Below are positions 47,830-61,192 of a DNA stretch of 64,000 bases, piece after piece. The notes beneath the pieces were generated by a model. That model saw only the letters and a list, made by a program, of their open reading frames with translations, had not been told where the DNA came from and did no database searches. The stretch covers positions 493,607 to 557,606 of the forward strand of contig KE561209.1 in the NCBI GenBank assembly GCA_000442015.1. Reading direction: 5' to 3'. Each line of letters opens with the position of its first letter. Positions within the stretch are counted from its first letter, which is position 1. The position numbers and the translations under genes are program-made. The DNA is from Rozella allomycis CSF55. Lineage: Eukaryota > Rozellomycota.

Positions 47830-49661
47830 ATGGAGTGGCTTGACAAATTCACACTTTTAAAATCATATGACTCGCTCTTCCCCTGGTCAAAACTTATGTC
47901 AAGTAATTTTTGTAGGTTTTATTCAAAAGGAATATACATTGATCTTGTTAAAGGCAGTGATGATACTGGAAAAGGGACTGAAGCCTCACCCTATCTTTCT
48001 CTTTTGAAGGCATTGGAATTGAACACTTCCGCTTCCGATGATTCTTTTGCTGTTAAAAAGGATGAAAGTGGGGAATATGAACCTGCTTCAAAGTCTGCAC
48101 TGAAAAAAGCAAAAAGTGCTTTAGAAGCAAAAGAAAAGAAGGCCAAGAAATTGGCAGAAAAGGCCGAGGAGCAAAAAGTAAGCGAATAAGGTCTATAACA
48201 TAAAGGCTGCTGATGCGCAAAAAATGGAAGAAGAAATGGCTAGATTGGAACTAGCAAAGTCAATTAAGATTGAAGAAGATGCATCTTTGCCACAAGCGAA
48301 ATTAATTAAGCTTAGAGACACTGTTGCTAACCGTAGTCATAGAGTGAGAGTGAAAGGATGGGTTCATCGTTTAAGAACTCAAGGAAAGTCTTTAATGTTT
48401 GTTGTTTTGAGAGATGGGACTGGATTTTTGCAATGTGTGTTGAATGATAAATTATGTCAAACATATGATGCGATTACTTTGACTAGAGAATCAACAATAG
48501 AAGTGTTTGGAACTCTAAAGCTTGTTCCAGAAGGCAAAACTGCACCTGATGGACATGAATTGATAGTTGATTATTGGAAAGTGATTCATAAAGCCCCTGG
48601 TGGTTTGGATGCATTTGAAAACAAATTTAATACCGAGTCAGATCCTAGTGTGCTATTGGATCAACGCCATTTGGTTCTTCGTGAGGACAAAACGACGAAA
48701 ATTCTTAAACTTCGCTCAGCCATTCTCTTTGCGTTTCGTCAACATTTTTTTGAAAATGGATATTTTGAAGTTACCCCACCATGCCTTGTTCAAACACAAG
48801 TTGAAGGAGGATCAACACTCTTTCATTTGCAATACTACGGTCAACCAGCCTATTTAACTCAATCATCTCAACTTTATTTGGAAGCTGCATGCCCTGCCCT
48901 TGGAGATGTTTTTTGTATTCAAGAATCATTTAGAGCTGAAAAGTCAAGCACTCGCCGCCATCTTTCTGAATACACCCACTTGGAAGCTGAATGCCCATTC
49001 ATTTCTTTTGATCAACTTTTAGATCGCTTAGAATTCTTAATCACTGACGTTGTTGACAGAATAACAACTGGACCTTTCAAGGAAATGTTTTATGAAATGA
49101 ACCCTGGATTTGTGGCTCCAAAGAAACCTTTCCGTAGAATGCGCTACGTTGAAGCCATCCAATGGTTAAATGAACATGGAGTTCTCAAGAAAGACGATGA
49201 TGGAAATGAAGTTGGTCCTTTTGAATTTGGAGATGTAATTTATTTATTTCTTGTTTAATTAGGACATTCCTGAAGCCCCTGAAAGATTGATGACTGACAC
49301 TATCAACGAGCCAATCATGTTGTGTGAATTCCCCGCTGAAATTAAATCATTCTACATGCCACGTTGTTCCCACGATAACCGTGTTACTGAATCTGTTGAT
49401 ATCCTCATGCCTGGAGTTGGTGAAATTGTTGGTGGCTCTATGCGTATCTGGGATCTTCAAGAACTCATGGCTGGCTACAAGCGTGAAGAAATTGATCCAT
49501 CTCCTTACTACTGGTTCACCGATCAGCGCAAATACGGCTCTTACCCACATGGTGGATATGGTCTCGGTGTTGAACGTTTTCTTGCTTGGCTCTTGAACTT
49601 GGATCACGTTAGAGAAACTTGTCTCTTCCCTCGTCATTATGGTCGTCCATGCCAACCTTAA
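47830..49661 (+). CDS. DED81: Asparaginyl-tRNA synthetase, cytosolic
   Basis: Class II synthetase charging tRNA-Asn. The N-terminal extension ([17 protein letters not shown], then a Lys/Ala-rich helix) is typical of eukaryotic AsnRS. The OB-fold anticodon domain has [18 protein letters not shown]. Motif 2 is [19 protein letters not shown] and motif 3 is [14 protein letters not shown], ending RHYGRPCQP. Introns of 28 nt fall after EEQK and inside GD|DIPE. About 590 residues. The start could lie downstream at 47,896 (MSSNF). AspRS is excluded by the N-terminal extension and HLEAE spelling. Confidence 0.93.
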
Positions 49662-49744
49662 ATAAATCTCATCTTTACCTTAAAGCTTTCTTGATTTATT
49701 TCATTTCTCAGTACTTTTTTCTTGATATTTCCTTTTTCAGACTC

Positions 49745-50298
49745 ATGATCTTTTCAACCCTAAGGAAATATTCTACACCCTTTATAACATTTCTGCTGGT
49801 TACATATCTGCTGTATTTTTGGAAGAAAAGAAAGTCCCTTCCGAAAGATAATACTCGAAAACTCAAACCAAGAAAGAAAATTACCATAGTTGCAAATAAT
49901 GTACTTGATTTAATATCATTTAATTGTAGGTATTATTAGATTCTAATCTTAATTCTATTCATGACAACTTGCGCCATATCGAGACTTTATTAGACAACAA
50001 TTTTGACGTGTATATTATATGCTTAATCGATAACATATCAAAAGAAATAATTGTGAGAAATGAACTATGTGCACTTTCTATAGAGCCACACAAGTTACTC
50101 TTTTGTTCTACACGCGAAGGAATAGTTGACATCGCCCGCCACATTAACCCGTTATGCCACATAGACACATTTATTGAAAATAGTAGATACATTTGTAGAT
50201 TTATTCCCGAAAATATACTCATTTCAGATCAAGACAATAAAGAATCTGGTTTCATCACATATCCATCAATTGAACATATCCACTTGGTAAAAAAGTAA
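49745..50298 (+). CDS. PEX22-like peroxisomal membrane protein
   Basis: Pex22 anchors the ubiquitin-conjugating enzyme Pex4 at peroxisomes for recycling of Pex5. Here a short N-termin TM (FITFLLVTYLLYFW) is followed by a basic linker and an alpha/beta domain. A 29-nt intron gives ITIVANNVLLDSN. Then FDVYIICLIDN, HKLLFCSTREGIVDIARHINP and a final strand-helix segment follow, the pattern of PEX22 (N-terminal TM plus Rossmann-like domain). About 175 residues. Sequence conservation in this family is low, so the call is moderate. Confidence 0.55.
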
Positions 50299-50338
50299 CT
50301 AATAAATAATGATCAATATCCTAAATCATTTATTTTGG

Positions 50339-50940
50339 TTATATGGCCGCTCTGAATGCTGCTGTTCCAGCCCCTCCCAGTGTTTTGCTGTTTAATTTAG
50401 ACATTGCTGATTACCTGGATGTGGGATCTTCTTTTTTCAACAAAGCAATCAAATAAAATATTCCTGTAATGGACAAAAACACAGCGGAAACTACAAATTC
50501 TGAAAGTTGTACGACCCAATACAATACTGCACAAGCAATGTAGAAAATGGTTCTATATAAGGGTTTGGACGCAGTCTGCAAAAAGTTTCGTCTATTAAAC
50601 AATAATCAATTAGATTACAGTGGACCACCTTCACGAAAACATTTCATAAACAATGGAATTTCTAAACTAAGAACAATGACTCCTAGAACACTATTAATCA
50701 GCCAACAAATACATTACACAGAGACCACAGCAAATACTATAGCACCTGCTTTACTGAAATTGAATAAATTGGCTATCCCAGTGGCAAATATAACTATCAT
50801 GCATAAATCCAATGTATTTTACTGATTCCGGTTATGATAGCAGCCCTAATTAATTAAATAAATAATTCTTATTACCACTGACCGTAAACTGCAAACTTTC
50901 CTGACCTAACTTCCTCCTTGAACGAATCCCAAACACTCAT
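50339..50940 (-). CDS. TVP18: TVP18 Golgi membrane protein
   Basis: Small four-TM protein of Tlg2-containing late-Golgi vesicles. After splicing four introns (27-30 nt), the start MSVWDSFKEEVRSGKFAVYGQW and the segments FATGIANLFNFS, IVLSLEIPLFMKCF, FLQTASKPLYRTIFYIACAV, and the end SSKTLGGAGTAAF match TVP18 in order; the SKTLGG motif is diagnostic. About 155 residues. It lies 41 bp from the convergent PEX22-like stop. It is largely fungal in distribution, which supports a fungal affinity. Confidence 0.85.
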
Positions 50941-51205
50941 TTTGTGGCGCAGATTCCTGTACCAATCTTATCATTGTTCCACTACAATTAAACATGGCAA
51001 ACATTAAATATCCCATCGTCTAATTGTACATTTATTCAACAAAACTATTCAATGACAATAAAGCTACACAACTAAGCGTTAGCATTTCCCGCCGTTTCGT
51101 TTCACTGAGTTGGTATATTCATAATCTAAAAATTAGAATTTGATTATATGAATAATATATGAATTTTGTTGTGTGAATTTTATTTTAGATCGGCAATTTT
51201 ACGAA
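50941..51205. promoter_or_regulatory. Divergent promoter region TVP18 / syntaxin-6
   Basis: 265 bp between two divergent start codons. AT-rich with no gene that I can support. No clear TATA box can be singled out. It must carry the promoters of both genes. Confidence 0.45.
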
Positions 51206-52159
51206 ATGAATGAGGACCCATTTTATCTAGTTTTCGAGTAATTTCGAATCGCCAAAATCATAGGGATATATCTCTTTCACTAAACCGAATAGAAAAATTA
51301 CTACAACAGGATCGATCTCTTTGGAAGTTGGATGAAATTAAGAACCAGTTGAAGACAGTAGAATTAGATATTAATGAGCTATCAGATACAATTAATATCC
51401 TTTTTGTCTGGAAAATATCTTTGATTTGAGGTTTTTCTTAACTTATCAACGGGTAGTAGAATCGAACCCCTCAAAGTTTAACATCTTGAAAACAGAAATA
51501 GAGAAAAGAAAAAAGTTGGTCCAACAAACTCTAGAGAAAATTGCAGTAAGCTCCAATATTAGTATTCATTTGAAACATAGGCAGCTGATTATGATCATAC
51601 CACCTAGCAATGCCCCATCATTGATGAGTCCGAGTGTCAGGCAGTCGCCTACTACTTTTACAAAAGATTATAGATCGGTATAATTTACACTATATCTTCT
51701 TTAGGCATTATTAAACACTAATGTACCCAAGGATCCTCTACTTAACTCTCCAACAATAAATTCGGCAGACTTCATTCAAACTCAACAACAGCAACAGCAG
51801 GTAATATGAATTACATAGACATAACAGGAAATATTAGCAAGACAAGATGACCAACTTGATGTAGTTCTCGGAGCTATTTCAACAATAAAGGATCAAGGCT
51901 ACACGATTCATACTGAATTGTCTGATCAGCAAGGGTATGCAAACACGAAATAATCAACAGGCTATTAAACAAATTAGATATTCAAGTAGACTCAACTCAA
52001 GGTAGATTGAACACGGCTATGAATCGATTGGGAAAAATATACAATGACACAACTGGTAAGTATATGTGGAACCTTTAATGAGAAAAACATTCCACTTTTT
52101 GTATTATAATTTTAATATTTATCCTGATAGCTTTGCTCTTAGCTATTATATATATTTAG
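51206..52159 (+). CDS. Syntaxin-6/TLG1-type SNARE
   Basis: Endosome-trans-Golgi Qc-SNARE. MNEDPF at the start, an N-terminal three-helix domain (KLDEIKNQLKTVELDINEL, ESNPSKFNI), a Gln-rich linker, a Qc SNARE helix (ARQDDQLDVVLGAISTIKDQ) and a C-terminal TM (FCIIILIFILIALLLAIIYI) follow in order. Introns of 26 and 27 nt are clear at 51,230-51,256 and just before the TM exon. One junction near 51,410 is unresolved. Its stop is one base from the convergent TPR gene stop. Exon 1 lies left of the duplicated block, so only this copy is whole. Confidence 0.85.
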
Positions 52160-52160
52160 T

Positions 52161-53300
52161 TTATTTATTGTTTAATAAATTCAATCGATAATGAGACAAA
52201 CGGAGGAAGTCTTGATCTCTTATTGGGTCTGCTATCTCTGACACTTTTTCATATATATCTTTTGCAGTTTTAAGCATACCAGCATGCTAAAATAGACTTT
52301 GTAACCACATTACCTCTTCAATCATAGCCAAGTTGCACAGCACTAGCGGTTTCATTCGATCATTAGCTGCTGAGTACGCCCTTTGGCCTAAAATGCGGGC
52401 CTCTCTGAACTTTCCTAGATATGAATATGTGGCAGCCGCATTATTGTATAGTATGGGGAGTCGTGGATGATGAGGGTCTTCTTGAAGTAAAAATTCTACA
52501 GCCTTTCTATAAACACCCTAATTTTAACAAAAATCAAATTGTACCAAAGCTAAAGCATAATCGCCTTTATCTAACCAAAGTTCGCCTGCACATTCCATGA
52601 TGGCAGCCAATTGGAGCTTTTTACTGTCTGGGATCTTTAGAATGGAATATTTTTCATCCCTTCGCTTGATCTTTCTCTTGAATCTTTCCAATGTCTTTTT
52701 AGGCCACGGAAAGCTTTCTTCGTCTGGTAGTTCTAGGAGTGTCAACATTGCGTTGTTGAAACTTTCTTCGGCCTTTCCAATTTGGCGAGACGATTTATAT
52801 ACTTGACCCATCCGTTGATGAATAGCGGCTTTTTCACGCACCAGATTTTCATAATTATCATTTCTTTGATCTATCATTTTTAGGACATTTTGATAACACG
52901 ATAAAGCCTTTTCTTCATCTTTCAGTAAATATTGATAGACTTGGGCTAAATTGAGATCTATTTTTTCAGTTAGCATCTAGAAACAACATGGCTCACTTTT
53001 TACATGATTGTCGCCTTTAATTCTACTACAGAGATCTCTGGCGTGTAATAGATATTTTTCTATTTCAGAGGCATCCTTTTCATCACTATATAATGCTTTA
53101 AGCAAAGGTATCCGGACGCTAGGGGGATATTCCCAAACCAATTGGTATTGTCTATAATACATGAATGCACCCAGAGCAGATGATAAAAGCAATATATGAA
53201 AAAGTTTTCTGTAAGCGGGCTTAGAATAATTCAAAAGATTTACAGTCGTATTGTATTTACGATGGTGGTTTAATTTGTAGTATAATGGCGACAATTTCAT
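52161..53300 (-). CDS. TPR-repeat membrane protein, likely mitochondrial
   Basis: The N-terminus is basic and hydroxylated (MKLSPLYYKLNHHRKYNTT), like a mitochondrial presequence. A TM (KLFHILLLSSALGAFMYY) follows. TPR-like helical repeats occupy the rest: NLAQVYQYLLKDEEKALSCY, IHQRMGQVYKSSRQIGKAEESF, ECAGELWLDKGDYALALVQF and LYNNAAATYSYLGKFREARIL. A 27-nt intron lies after GDNH. About 350 residues. TTC19-like complex III factors share this plan, but I cannot assign it firmly. It is duplicated at 57,861-59,000. Confidence 0.6.
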
Positions 53301-53390
53301 TACCCGGAATTGAGGGCCTGGCATTATTGAAATTTCCAAAAGGTAAATAATTCCCTTTTTAGATCCCAAAAAAGGATTAAACAAGTCAAT

Positions 53391-55375
53391 TTATTCTTTC
53401 GTGTTTCCTTGTTGCATGTTTTGAATATATTCCATAAATTCCTGCTCTGCCTGCTGAATAGCTTCAAGAATAGAATTTCCTTTCAGAAAATCATTGGGAT
53501 TCGCTGATTGCGGCTTTTTCTGAGCAGCCTTAAGCCTTTTGTCTCGAGCTGCTGTCTCTAAAGTTTTTTCTCTTTTCGTTTCACGTTCAAGCATCTAATA
53601 TTGAAGATGTTTATTCAATTACCTGTGAAAATATATTCTTCTCATCTCTTTGGATTTTTGAAAGTCCGGATGATATTTCTAATAAAGAAGTGGTACCATC
53701 TCGTGAACCAACAGCAATCATGCTCCCTCGATCTTGAATCCTTATACATTGAATGGGCGAATCACAAACCTATAAAGTCGGTATTTTCAAAGTACTTGAA
53801 TGGAAAGGGTAGGTTCAGTTTGTTTGAAAAGATAATCCCACACGTCTACTGTACCATCGTCTTTTGATGTGAAGAATACAGCAGGCCTTGTAGGAGACCA
53901 GCATCCATCTGTTAAATTATATGAGTGATAATTGGTAGACATTATTGGAGATCGAATATCTTCAGTCCAGATCTAAACTTTTTGGGGCATATTTCGCTTA
54001 CCTTAGCAGACCAATCGCCAACAGTTAAAAAGTTTCTAACAAAAAAGGGATTTCTCTTCAATTCAAAAGTCCCTTAAAAATTACCTGTAGCGCTGTAATA
54101 GGACTGTGATGACCCGGGAATGTATGCATAATCCTTTCATTCGGGTTTTTGGCCTTTCTATTGCACATGTACACAGAGCCATTCTCTGCACCAACCATAA
54201 ATTTAGTTGGCTTTTATCAATATTTTAAATTGCTTACCATTGTAGTTTCAAAATCTAGAATAGTTCCACCGACGGCAATCCCGTTCTTTTCAGGATCAAC
54301 AATCATTGCTTCAGTTGGTTCGGATAGCTTTCGAATATCCCACCAAAGAACTTGTCCATCTGTAGAAGAAGAAAAAAATTCCGCCCCTTTATTGATAAAT
54401 TTATCAGCCTTCTACCCGTTTTTGATTGGATCCACGTCACACAATATACTGGATCGCGATGACTTTTTTCTATCAGTGAAGAATCCACGGGGTATGAGCC
54501 TTTCCTTGTATCCCAAAAGGCTATTTATGAAATAAGCATAAGGTTACCTACAACTCCAGAATGTAGACCTCCAACAAGAATGTGCGGATCTTTAGGATTA
54601 TATTTGAGCGACACTACTGCAGATTCAGATAATAAAGTTTGATCAGGTGAATTTGGATTCTCGATATCCCATATATATGACTCTGTAGGCATGTCATTTG
54701 GTTGTCCTTGAAAGTCCACACATGAATAAGCGGTGGCTAGTTTGTTGCCATCTTCAGGATACCAAGACAAACACGTAGTAGACCTCTTAACTTTACTTGG
54801 ATCCCTATTTAAACCATTTTTAGTTGATACCGAAATACATTAAGTATTTTCGCTTGAGGCTTCTCCAGCGTCCAATCTTCTTCTTTCTCGACAAAATATT
54901 CTTCATAAATATCAATAGCATTGTTTTGTTTTATACACTCTTCAACAATCTATTGCTTAAATAGTAACAAATATTACCTAGTTTTGATTGAAGAATAGAA
55001 TTACATCACCTAAACTAACCACTGATCTCAAAAATTCTTCATCTTTTTCCACCTTTTTACGATATCTAATGGTATGCTCTGCATCGCTGGAATCCACATC
55101 TTTTGGCCATCCACCTTCTCGGTGCAATATACCGCGATTCGCTACTGCGTAAGACTCTGTATTGACCTTTGACATTAAAGGCATATTATTACATCATGTT
55201 CTGACATTTCCTGTGCACATTGAACTTCATGGTGGAGCGGATTTTTTATAGAATAGTTTGATAAATATGAATGATCAGGTGGGTAATCGTATAGTAAATT
55301 TGGTTCTGTCAAAGAAAAGTTAATTTGTCTCCCGAATTGACGCCTCTGTTTTTGATAAACGTACACAACTTCCAT
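53391..55375 (-). CDS. DNAI2: Axonemal outer-arm dynein intermediate chain (DNAI2/IC2)
   Basis: WD40 intermediate chain of outer-arm dynein. [99 protein letters not shown] and the C-terminal [10 protein letters not shown] match DNAI2 throughout. Several short introns interrupt it. About 560 residues. Requires a motile flagellum, so the organism has a flagellated stage. Same-strand neighbour of the LENG8-like gene, which ends 117 bp upstream of its start. Duplicated at 59,091-61,075. Confidence 0.93.
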
Positions 55376-55492
55376 GATTGCGTGAAATTCTAATAAACAA
55401 ACCCCGGTGTATTAAAATTACAAAATTGTTTACAGCATTGTAAATATTAGAGATTAATCATATTTAAATATAATTTATTAATGGGTTATGCA

Positions 55493-56953
55493 TTATATTT
55501 GGCCCTTAATGTCTACAATTGAAAACTCGCTAAATTTGCTCATCAGTGAAGGTAATGAACTTTTCGTATCCAATAGCTTGTAATTTTCTACTAAAATAAG
55601 ATCTAACTCTTGCAAAAACTTTAGACATTCTGAAGTGGACTCGAATGCCAATACTTTACATATGTAGCTCACGTCTATATTCGGTCGATATCTGGATGTA
55701 AAAATAACTATATAATTACGCTTTGCAGATACTAACCATTGCCTTGAACCTTTCTCTAGGCATAAAGTGATCCATTAGGTAAACACCCATATTTGGCGCC
55801 TCGTTGTACAATTGTGATAGAGAGTAATAATCGCTAATAGATATAGCTGATTTTACTTTGAGAGCGTGACTAACAGCTAAATTTTCTTTTTGAACTGGTT
55901 TTAGTTCTGCCACCAATGCGTTTATCTCTAACTTTCAAAATTGGCGCCAAATTTACCTCGCCTATTTTTTGTGTGCAGAAGATAAAGCAATCGATACGCG
56001 AGGAATTCCATGTCGTTTCCTTTGATTGAATGGATATTGTAAAGCTGTTTTAGCTGCGTTTGGCATTGGTTGTATTCACCAAGGTCTCCTTTCTCCAAAG
56101 CTATTCTCGCATGAATTTCGTAAACTTGGACAGTAAATTCGTTTTTGATTCGCTGCACCGTTAAATCTTGCCGTAGAGATTTAAACTGATCACAAATGTA
56201 CCCATAGTCACATTCTTCCCGCCATTTCTTTTTCAGAAACGCCAACGATTTCTTTAGAACGGCTAAAGGCCTGACTGTAGACGGATCGGGTGCCTTTCTA
56301 TTGTGTATTTGAGATTTACTGACGTTAACCGAAGGTATTTCTTTTCCAAATCTTGACTTGTGCCGACGATCGTGTAAATATCCCAATCAATGACTTCGTT
56401 CATCTTTTTTAATTTGACTAGAGTATTCTACTTGTTCTTTAACAGGAGCTATTCTCGAATTCCGTATTCTCATTTCATCCAATCTTTCTTGTTCGTCTTT
56501 CTGAAATCGTTTTGCCCTTTCCGCCTTTCTTTGTTCCTCTTCGTTTTGTTTTACACTAAAAGTTAAATTAAATGAATTATCTGAAAAACTCTATTAAAAG
56601 GATTTTAGATTTACTTTTTCCTTTTCTTTAGCATGTCTTGCATGGAATTAGTTTTGTTTTCCACATTTTCTATTTGATTCTTTGCTTTATTTTTATTCTT
56701 CTTTTTCTTTTTGCTTTCGTTTCGCTCTGGATATTGTCCAACATTTGGTATAGGAAAAATAGTCCAGTCCTTTAAATGTAATTCGCCGGATTTCGTTGCG
56801 TCTCCAATAATTTTCTTTAATACTTTTTCCATTTCGTCTTTTTGTTGATTAACTTTGCAGGATTCGAAGCATCTTTCCACAAATAGTCTAAAATAAAATT
56901 TGAAAGACCTCCTACTTTAAAGTGGGCGGAAATTTGGACCCAGCATTTGACTC
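55493..56953 (-). CDS. LENG8/THP3-like SAC3-domain protein (copy A, 5' end cut by N)
   Basis: SAC3/GANP-domain protein of mRNA processing and export. [61 protein letters not shown] and [20 protein letters not shown] match LENG8/THP3. A 26-nt intron falls inside TS|AP. The N-terminal part ([19 protein letters not shown] and a Lys-rich stretch) is present, but the first exon is missing because the copy stops at the N at 56,954. The complete version is at 61,193-62,879. Confidence 0.85.
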
Positions 56954-56954
56954 N

Positions 56955-57859
56955 AAATCATAGGGATATATCTCTTTCACTAAACCGAATAGAAAAATTA
57001 CTACAACAGGATCGATCTCTTTGGAAGTTGGATGAAATTAAGAACCAGTTGAAGACAGTAGAATTAGATATTAATGAGCTATCAGATACAATTAATATCC
57101 TTTTTGTCTGGAAAATATCTTTGATTTGAGGTTTTTCTTAACTTATCAACGGGTAGTAGAATCGAACCCCTCAAAGTTTAACATCTTGAAAACAGAAATA
57201 GAGAAAAGAAAAAAGTTGGTCCAACAAACTCTAGAGAAAATTGCAGTAAGCTCCAATATTAGTATTCATTTGAAACATAGGCAGCTGATTATGATCATAC
57301 CACCTAGCAATGCCCCATCATTGATGAGTCCGAGTGTCAGGCAGTCGCCTACTACTTTTACAAAAGATTATAGATCGGTATAATTTACACTATATCTTCT
57401 TTAGGCATTATTAAACACTAATGTACCCAAGGATCCTCTACTTAACTCTCCAACAATAAATTCGGCAGACTTCATTCAAACTCAACAACAGCAACAGCAG
57501 GTAATATGAATTACATAGACATAACAGGAAATATTAGCAAGACAAGATGACCAACTTGATGTAGTTCTCGGAGCTATTTCAACAATAAAGGATCAAGGCT
57601 ACACGATTCATACTGAATTGTCTGATCAGCAAGGGTATGCAAACACGAAATAATCAACAGGCTATTAAACAAATTAGATATTCAAGTAGACTCAACTCAA
57701 GGTAGATTGAACACGGCTATGAATCGATTGGGAAAAATATACAATGACACAACTGGTAAGTATATGTGGAACCTTTAATGAGAAAAACATTCCACTTTTT
57801 GTATTATAATTTTAATATTTATCCTGATAGCTTTGCTCTTAGCTATTATATATATTTAG
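56955..57859 (+). pseudogene. Syntaxin-6 copy B, lacks exon 1 (assembly duplicate)
   Basis: Identical to 51,255-52,159 but begins inside intron 1, immediately after the N. The EDPF start exon is absent. Best read as the second representation of one locus, not as a true pseudogene. Confidence 0.8.
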
Positions 57860-57860
57860 T

Positions 57861-59000
57861 TTATTTATTGTTTAATAAATTCAATCGATAATGAGACAAA
57901 CGGAGGAAGTCTTGATCTCTTATTGGGTCTGCTATCTCTGACACTTTTTCATATATATCTTTTGCAGTTTTAAGCATACCAGCATGCTAAAATAGACTTT
58001 GTAACCACATTACCTCTTCAATCATAGCCAAGTTGCACAGCACTAGCGGTTTCATTCGATCATTAGCTGCTGAGTACGCCCTTTGGCCTAAAATGCGGGC
58101 CTCTCTGAACTTTCCTAGATATGAATATGTGGCAGCCGCATTATTGTATAGTATGGGGAGTCGTGGATGATGAGGGTCTTCTTGAAGTAAAAATTCTACA
58201 GCCTTTCTATAAACACCCTAATTTTAACAAAAATCAAATTGTACCAAAGCTAAAGCATAATCGCCTTTATCTAACCAAAGTTCGCCTGCACATTCCATGA
58301 TGGCAGCCAATTGGAGCTTTTTACTGTCTGGGATCTTTAGAATGGAATATTTTTCATCCCTTCGCTTGATCTTTCTCTTGAATCTTTCCAATGTCTTTTT
58401 AGGCCACGGAAAGCTTTCTTCGTCTGGTAGTTCTAGGAGTGTCAACATTGCGTTGTTGAAACTTTCTTCGGCCTTTCCAATTTGGCGAGACGATTTATAT
58501 ACTTGACCCATCCGTTGATGAATAGCGGCTTTTTCACGCACCAGATTTTCATAATTATCATTTCTTTGATCTATCATTTTTAGGACATTTTGATAACACG
58601 ATAAAGCCTTTTCTTCATCTTTCAGTAAATATTGATAGACTTGGGCTAAATTGAGATCTATTTTTTCAGTTAGCATCTAGAAACAACATGGCTCACTTTT
58701 TACATGATTGTCGCCTTTAATTCTACTACAGAGATCTCTGGCGTGTAATAGATATTTTTCTATTTCAGAGGCATCCTTTTCATCACTATATAATGCTTTA
58801 AGCAAAGGTATCCGGACGCTAGGGGGATATTCCCAAACCAATTGGTATTGTCTATAATACATGAATGCACCCAGAGCAGATGATAAAAGCAATATATGAA
58901 AAAGTTTTCTGTAAGCGGGCTTAGAATAATTCAAAAGATTTACAGTCGTATTGTATTTACGATGGTGGTTTAATTTGTAGTATAATGGCGACAATTTCAT
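57861..59000 (-). CDS. TPR-repeat membrane protein, duplicate copy
   Basis: Identical to 52,161-53,300 (offset 5,700). Probably the same locus placed twice by the assembler. Confidence 0.6.
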
Positions 59001-59090
59001 TACCCGGAATTGAGGGCCTGGCATTATTGAAATTTCCAAAAGGTAAATAATTCCCTTTTTAGATCCCAAAAAAGGATTAAACAAGTCAAT

Positions 59091-61075
59091 TTATTCTTTC
59101 GTGTTTCCTTGTTGCATGTTTTGAATATATTCCATAAATTCCTGCTCTGCCTGCTGAATAGCTTCAAGAATAGAATTTCCTTTCAGAAAATCATTGGGAT
59201 TCGCTGATTGCGGCTTTTTCTGAGCAGCCTTAAGCCTTTTGTCTCGAGCTGCTGTCTCTAAAGTTTTTTCTCTTTTCGTTTCACGTTCAAGCATCTAATA
59301 TTGAAGATGTTTATTCAATTACCTGTGAAAATATATTCTTCTCATCTCTTTGGATTTTTGAAAGTCCGGATGATATTTCTAATAAAGAAGTGGTACCATC
59401 TCGTGAACCAACAGCAATCATGCTCCCTCGATCTTGAATCCTTATACATTGAATGGGCGAATCACAAACCTATAAAGTCGGTATTTTCAAAGTACTTGAA
59501 TGGAAAGGGTAGGTTCAGTTTGTTTGAAAAGATAATCCCACACGTCTACTGTACCATCGTCTTTTGATGTGAAGAATACAGCAGGCCTTGTAGGAGACCA
59601 GCATCCATCTGTTAAATTATATGAGTGATAATTGGTAGACATTATTGGAGATCGAATATCTTCAGTCCAGATCTAAACTTTTTGGGGCATATTTCGCTTA
59701 CCTTAGCAGACCAATCGCCAACAGTTAAAAAGTTTCTAACAAAAAAGGGATTTCTCTTCAATTCAAAAGTCCCTTAAAAATTACCTGTAGCGCTGTAATA
59801 GGACTGTGATGACCCGGGAATGTATGCATAATCCTTTCATTCGGGTTTTTGGCCTTTCTATTGCACATGTACACAGAGCCATTCTCTGCACCAACCATAA
59901 ATTTAGTTGGCTTTTATCAATATTTTAAATTGCTTACCATTGTAGTTTCAAAATCTAGAATAGTTCCACCGACGGCAATCCCGTTCTTTTCAGGATCAAC
60001 AATCATTGCTTCAGTTGGTTCGGATAGCTTTCGAATATCCCACCAAAGAACTTGTCCATCTGTAGAAGAAGAAAAAAATTCCGCCCCTTTATTGATAAAT
60101 TTATCAGCCTTCTACCCGTTTTTGATTGGATCCACGTCACACAATATACTGGATCGCGATGACTTTTTTCTATCAGTGAAGAATCCACGGGGTATGAGCC
60201 TTTCCTTGTATCCCAAAAGGCTATTTATGAAATAAGCATAAGGTTACCTACAACTCCAGAATGTAGACCTCCAACAAGAATGTGCGGATCTTTAGGATTA
60301 TATTTGAGCGACACTACTGCAGATTCAGATAATAAAGTTTGATCAGGTGAATTTGGATTCTCGATATCCCATATATATGACTCTGTAGGCATGTCATTTG
60401 GTTGTCCTTGAAAGTCCACACATGAATAAGCGGTGGCTAGTTTGTTGCCATCTTCAGGATACCAAGACAAACACGTAGTAGACCTCTTAACTTTACTTGG
60501 ATCCCTATTTAAACCATTTTTAGTTGATACCGAAATACATTAAGTATTTTCGCTTGAGGCTTCTCCAGCGTCCAATCTTCTTCTTTCTCGACAAAATATT
60601 CTTCATAAATATCAATAGCATTGTTTTGTTTTATACACTCTTCAACAATCTATTGCTTAAATAGTAACAAATATTACCTAGTTTTGATTGAAGAATAGAA
60701 TTACATCACCTAAACTAACCACTGATCTCAAAAATTCTTCATCTTTTTCCACCTTTTTACGATATCTAATGGTATGCTCTGCATCGCTGGAATCCACATC
60801 TTTTGGCCATCCACCTTCTCGGTGCAATATACCGCGATTCGCTACTGCGTAAGACTCTGTATTGACCTTTGACATTAAAGGCATATTATTACATCATGTT
60901 CTGACATTTCCTGTGCACATTGAACTTCATGGTGGAGCGGATTTTTTATAGAATAGTTTGATAAATATGAATGATCAGGTGGGTAATCGTATAGTAAATT
61001 TGGTTCTGTCAAAGAAAAGTTAATTTGTCTCCCGAATTGACGCCTCTGTTTTTGATAAACGTACACAACTTCCAT
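59091..61075 (-). CDS. DNAI2: DNAI2, duplicate copy
   Basis: Identical to 53,391-55,375 (offset 5,700). Probably the same locus placed twice. Confidence 0.85.
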
Positions 61076-61192
61076 GATTGCGTGAAATTCTAATAAACAA
61101 ACCCCGGTGTATTAAAATTACAAAATTGTTTACAGCATTGTAAATATTAGAGATTAATCATATTTAAATATAATTTATTAATGGGTTATGCA

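Noticed and set aside
51460-51480. Possible tRNA T-loop (AATCGAACCCC)
   Set aside because: It lies in syntaxin coding sequence and no matching D-loop or acceptor stem surrounds it.
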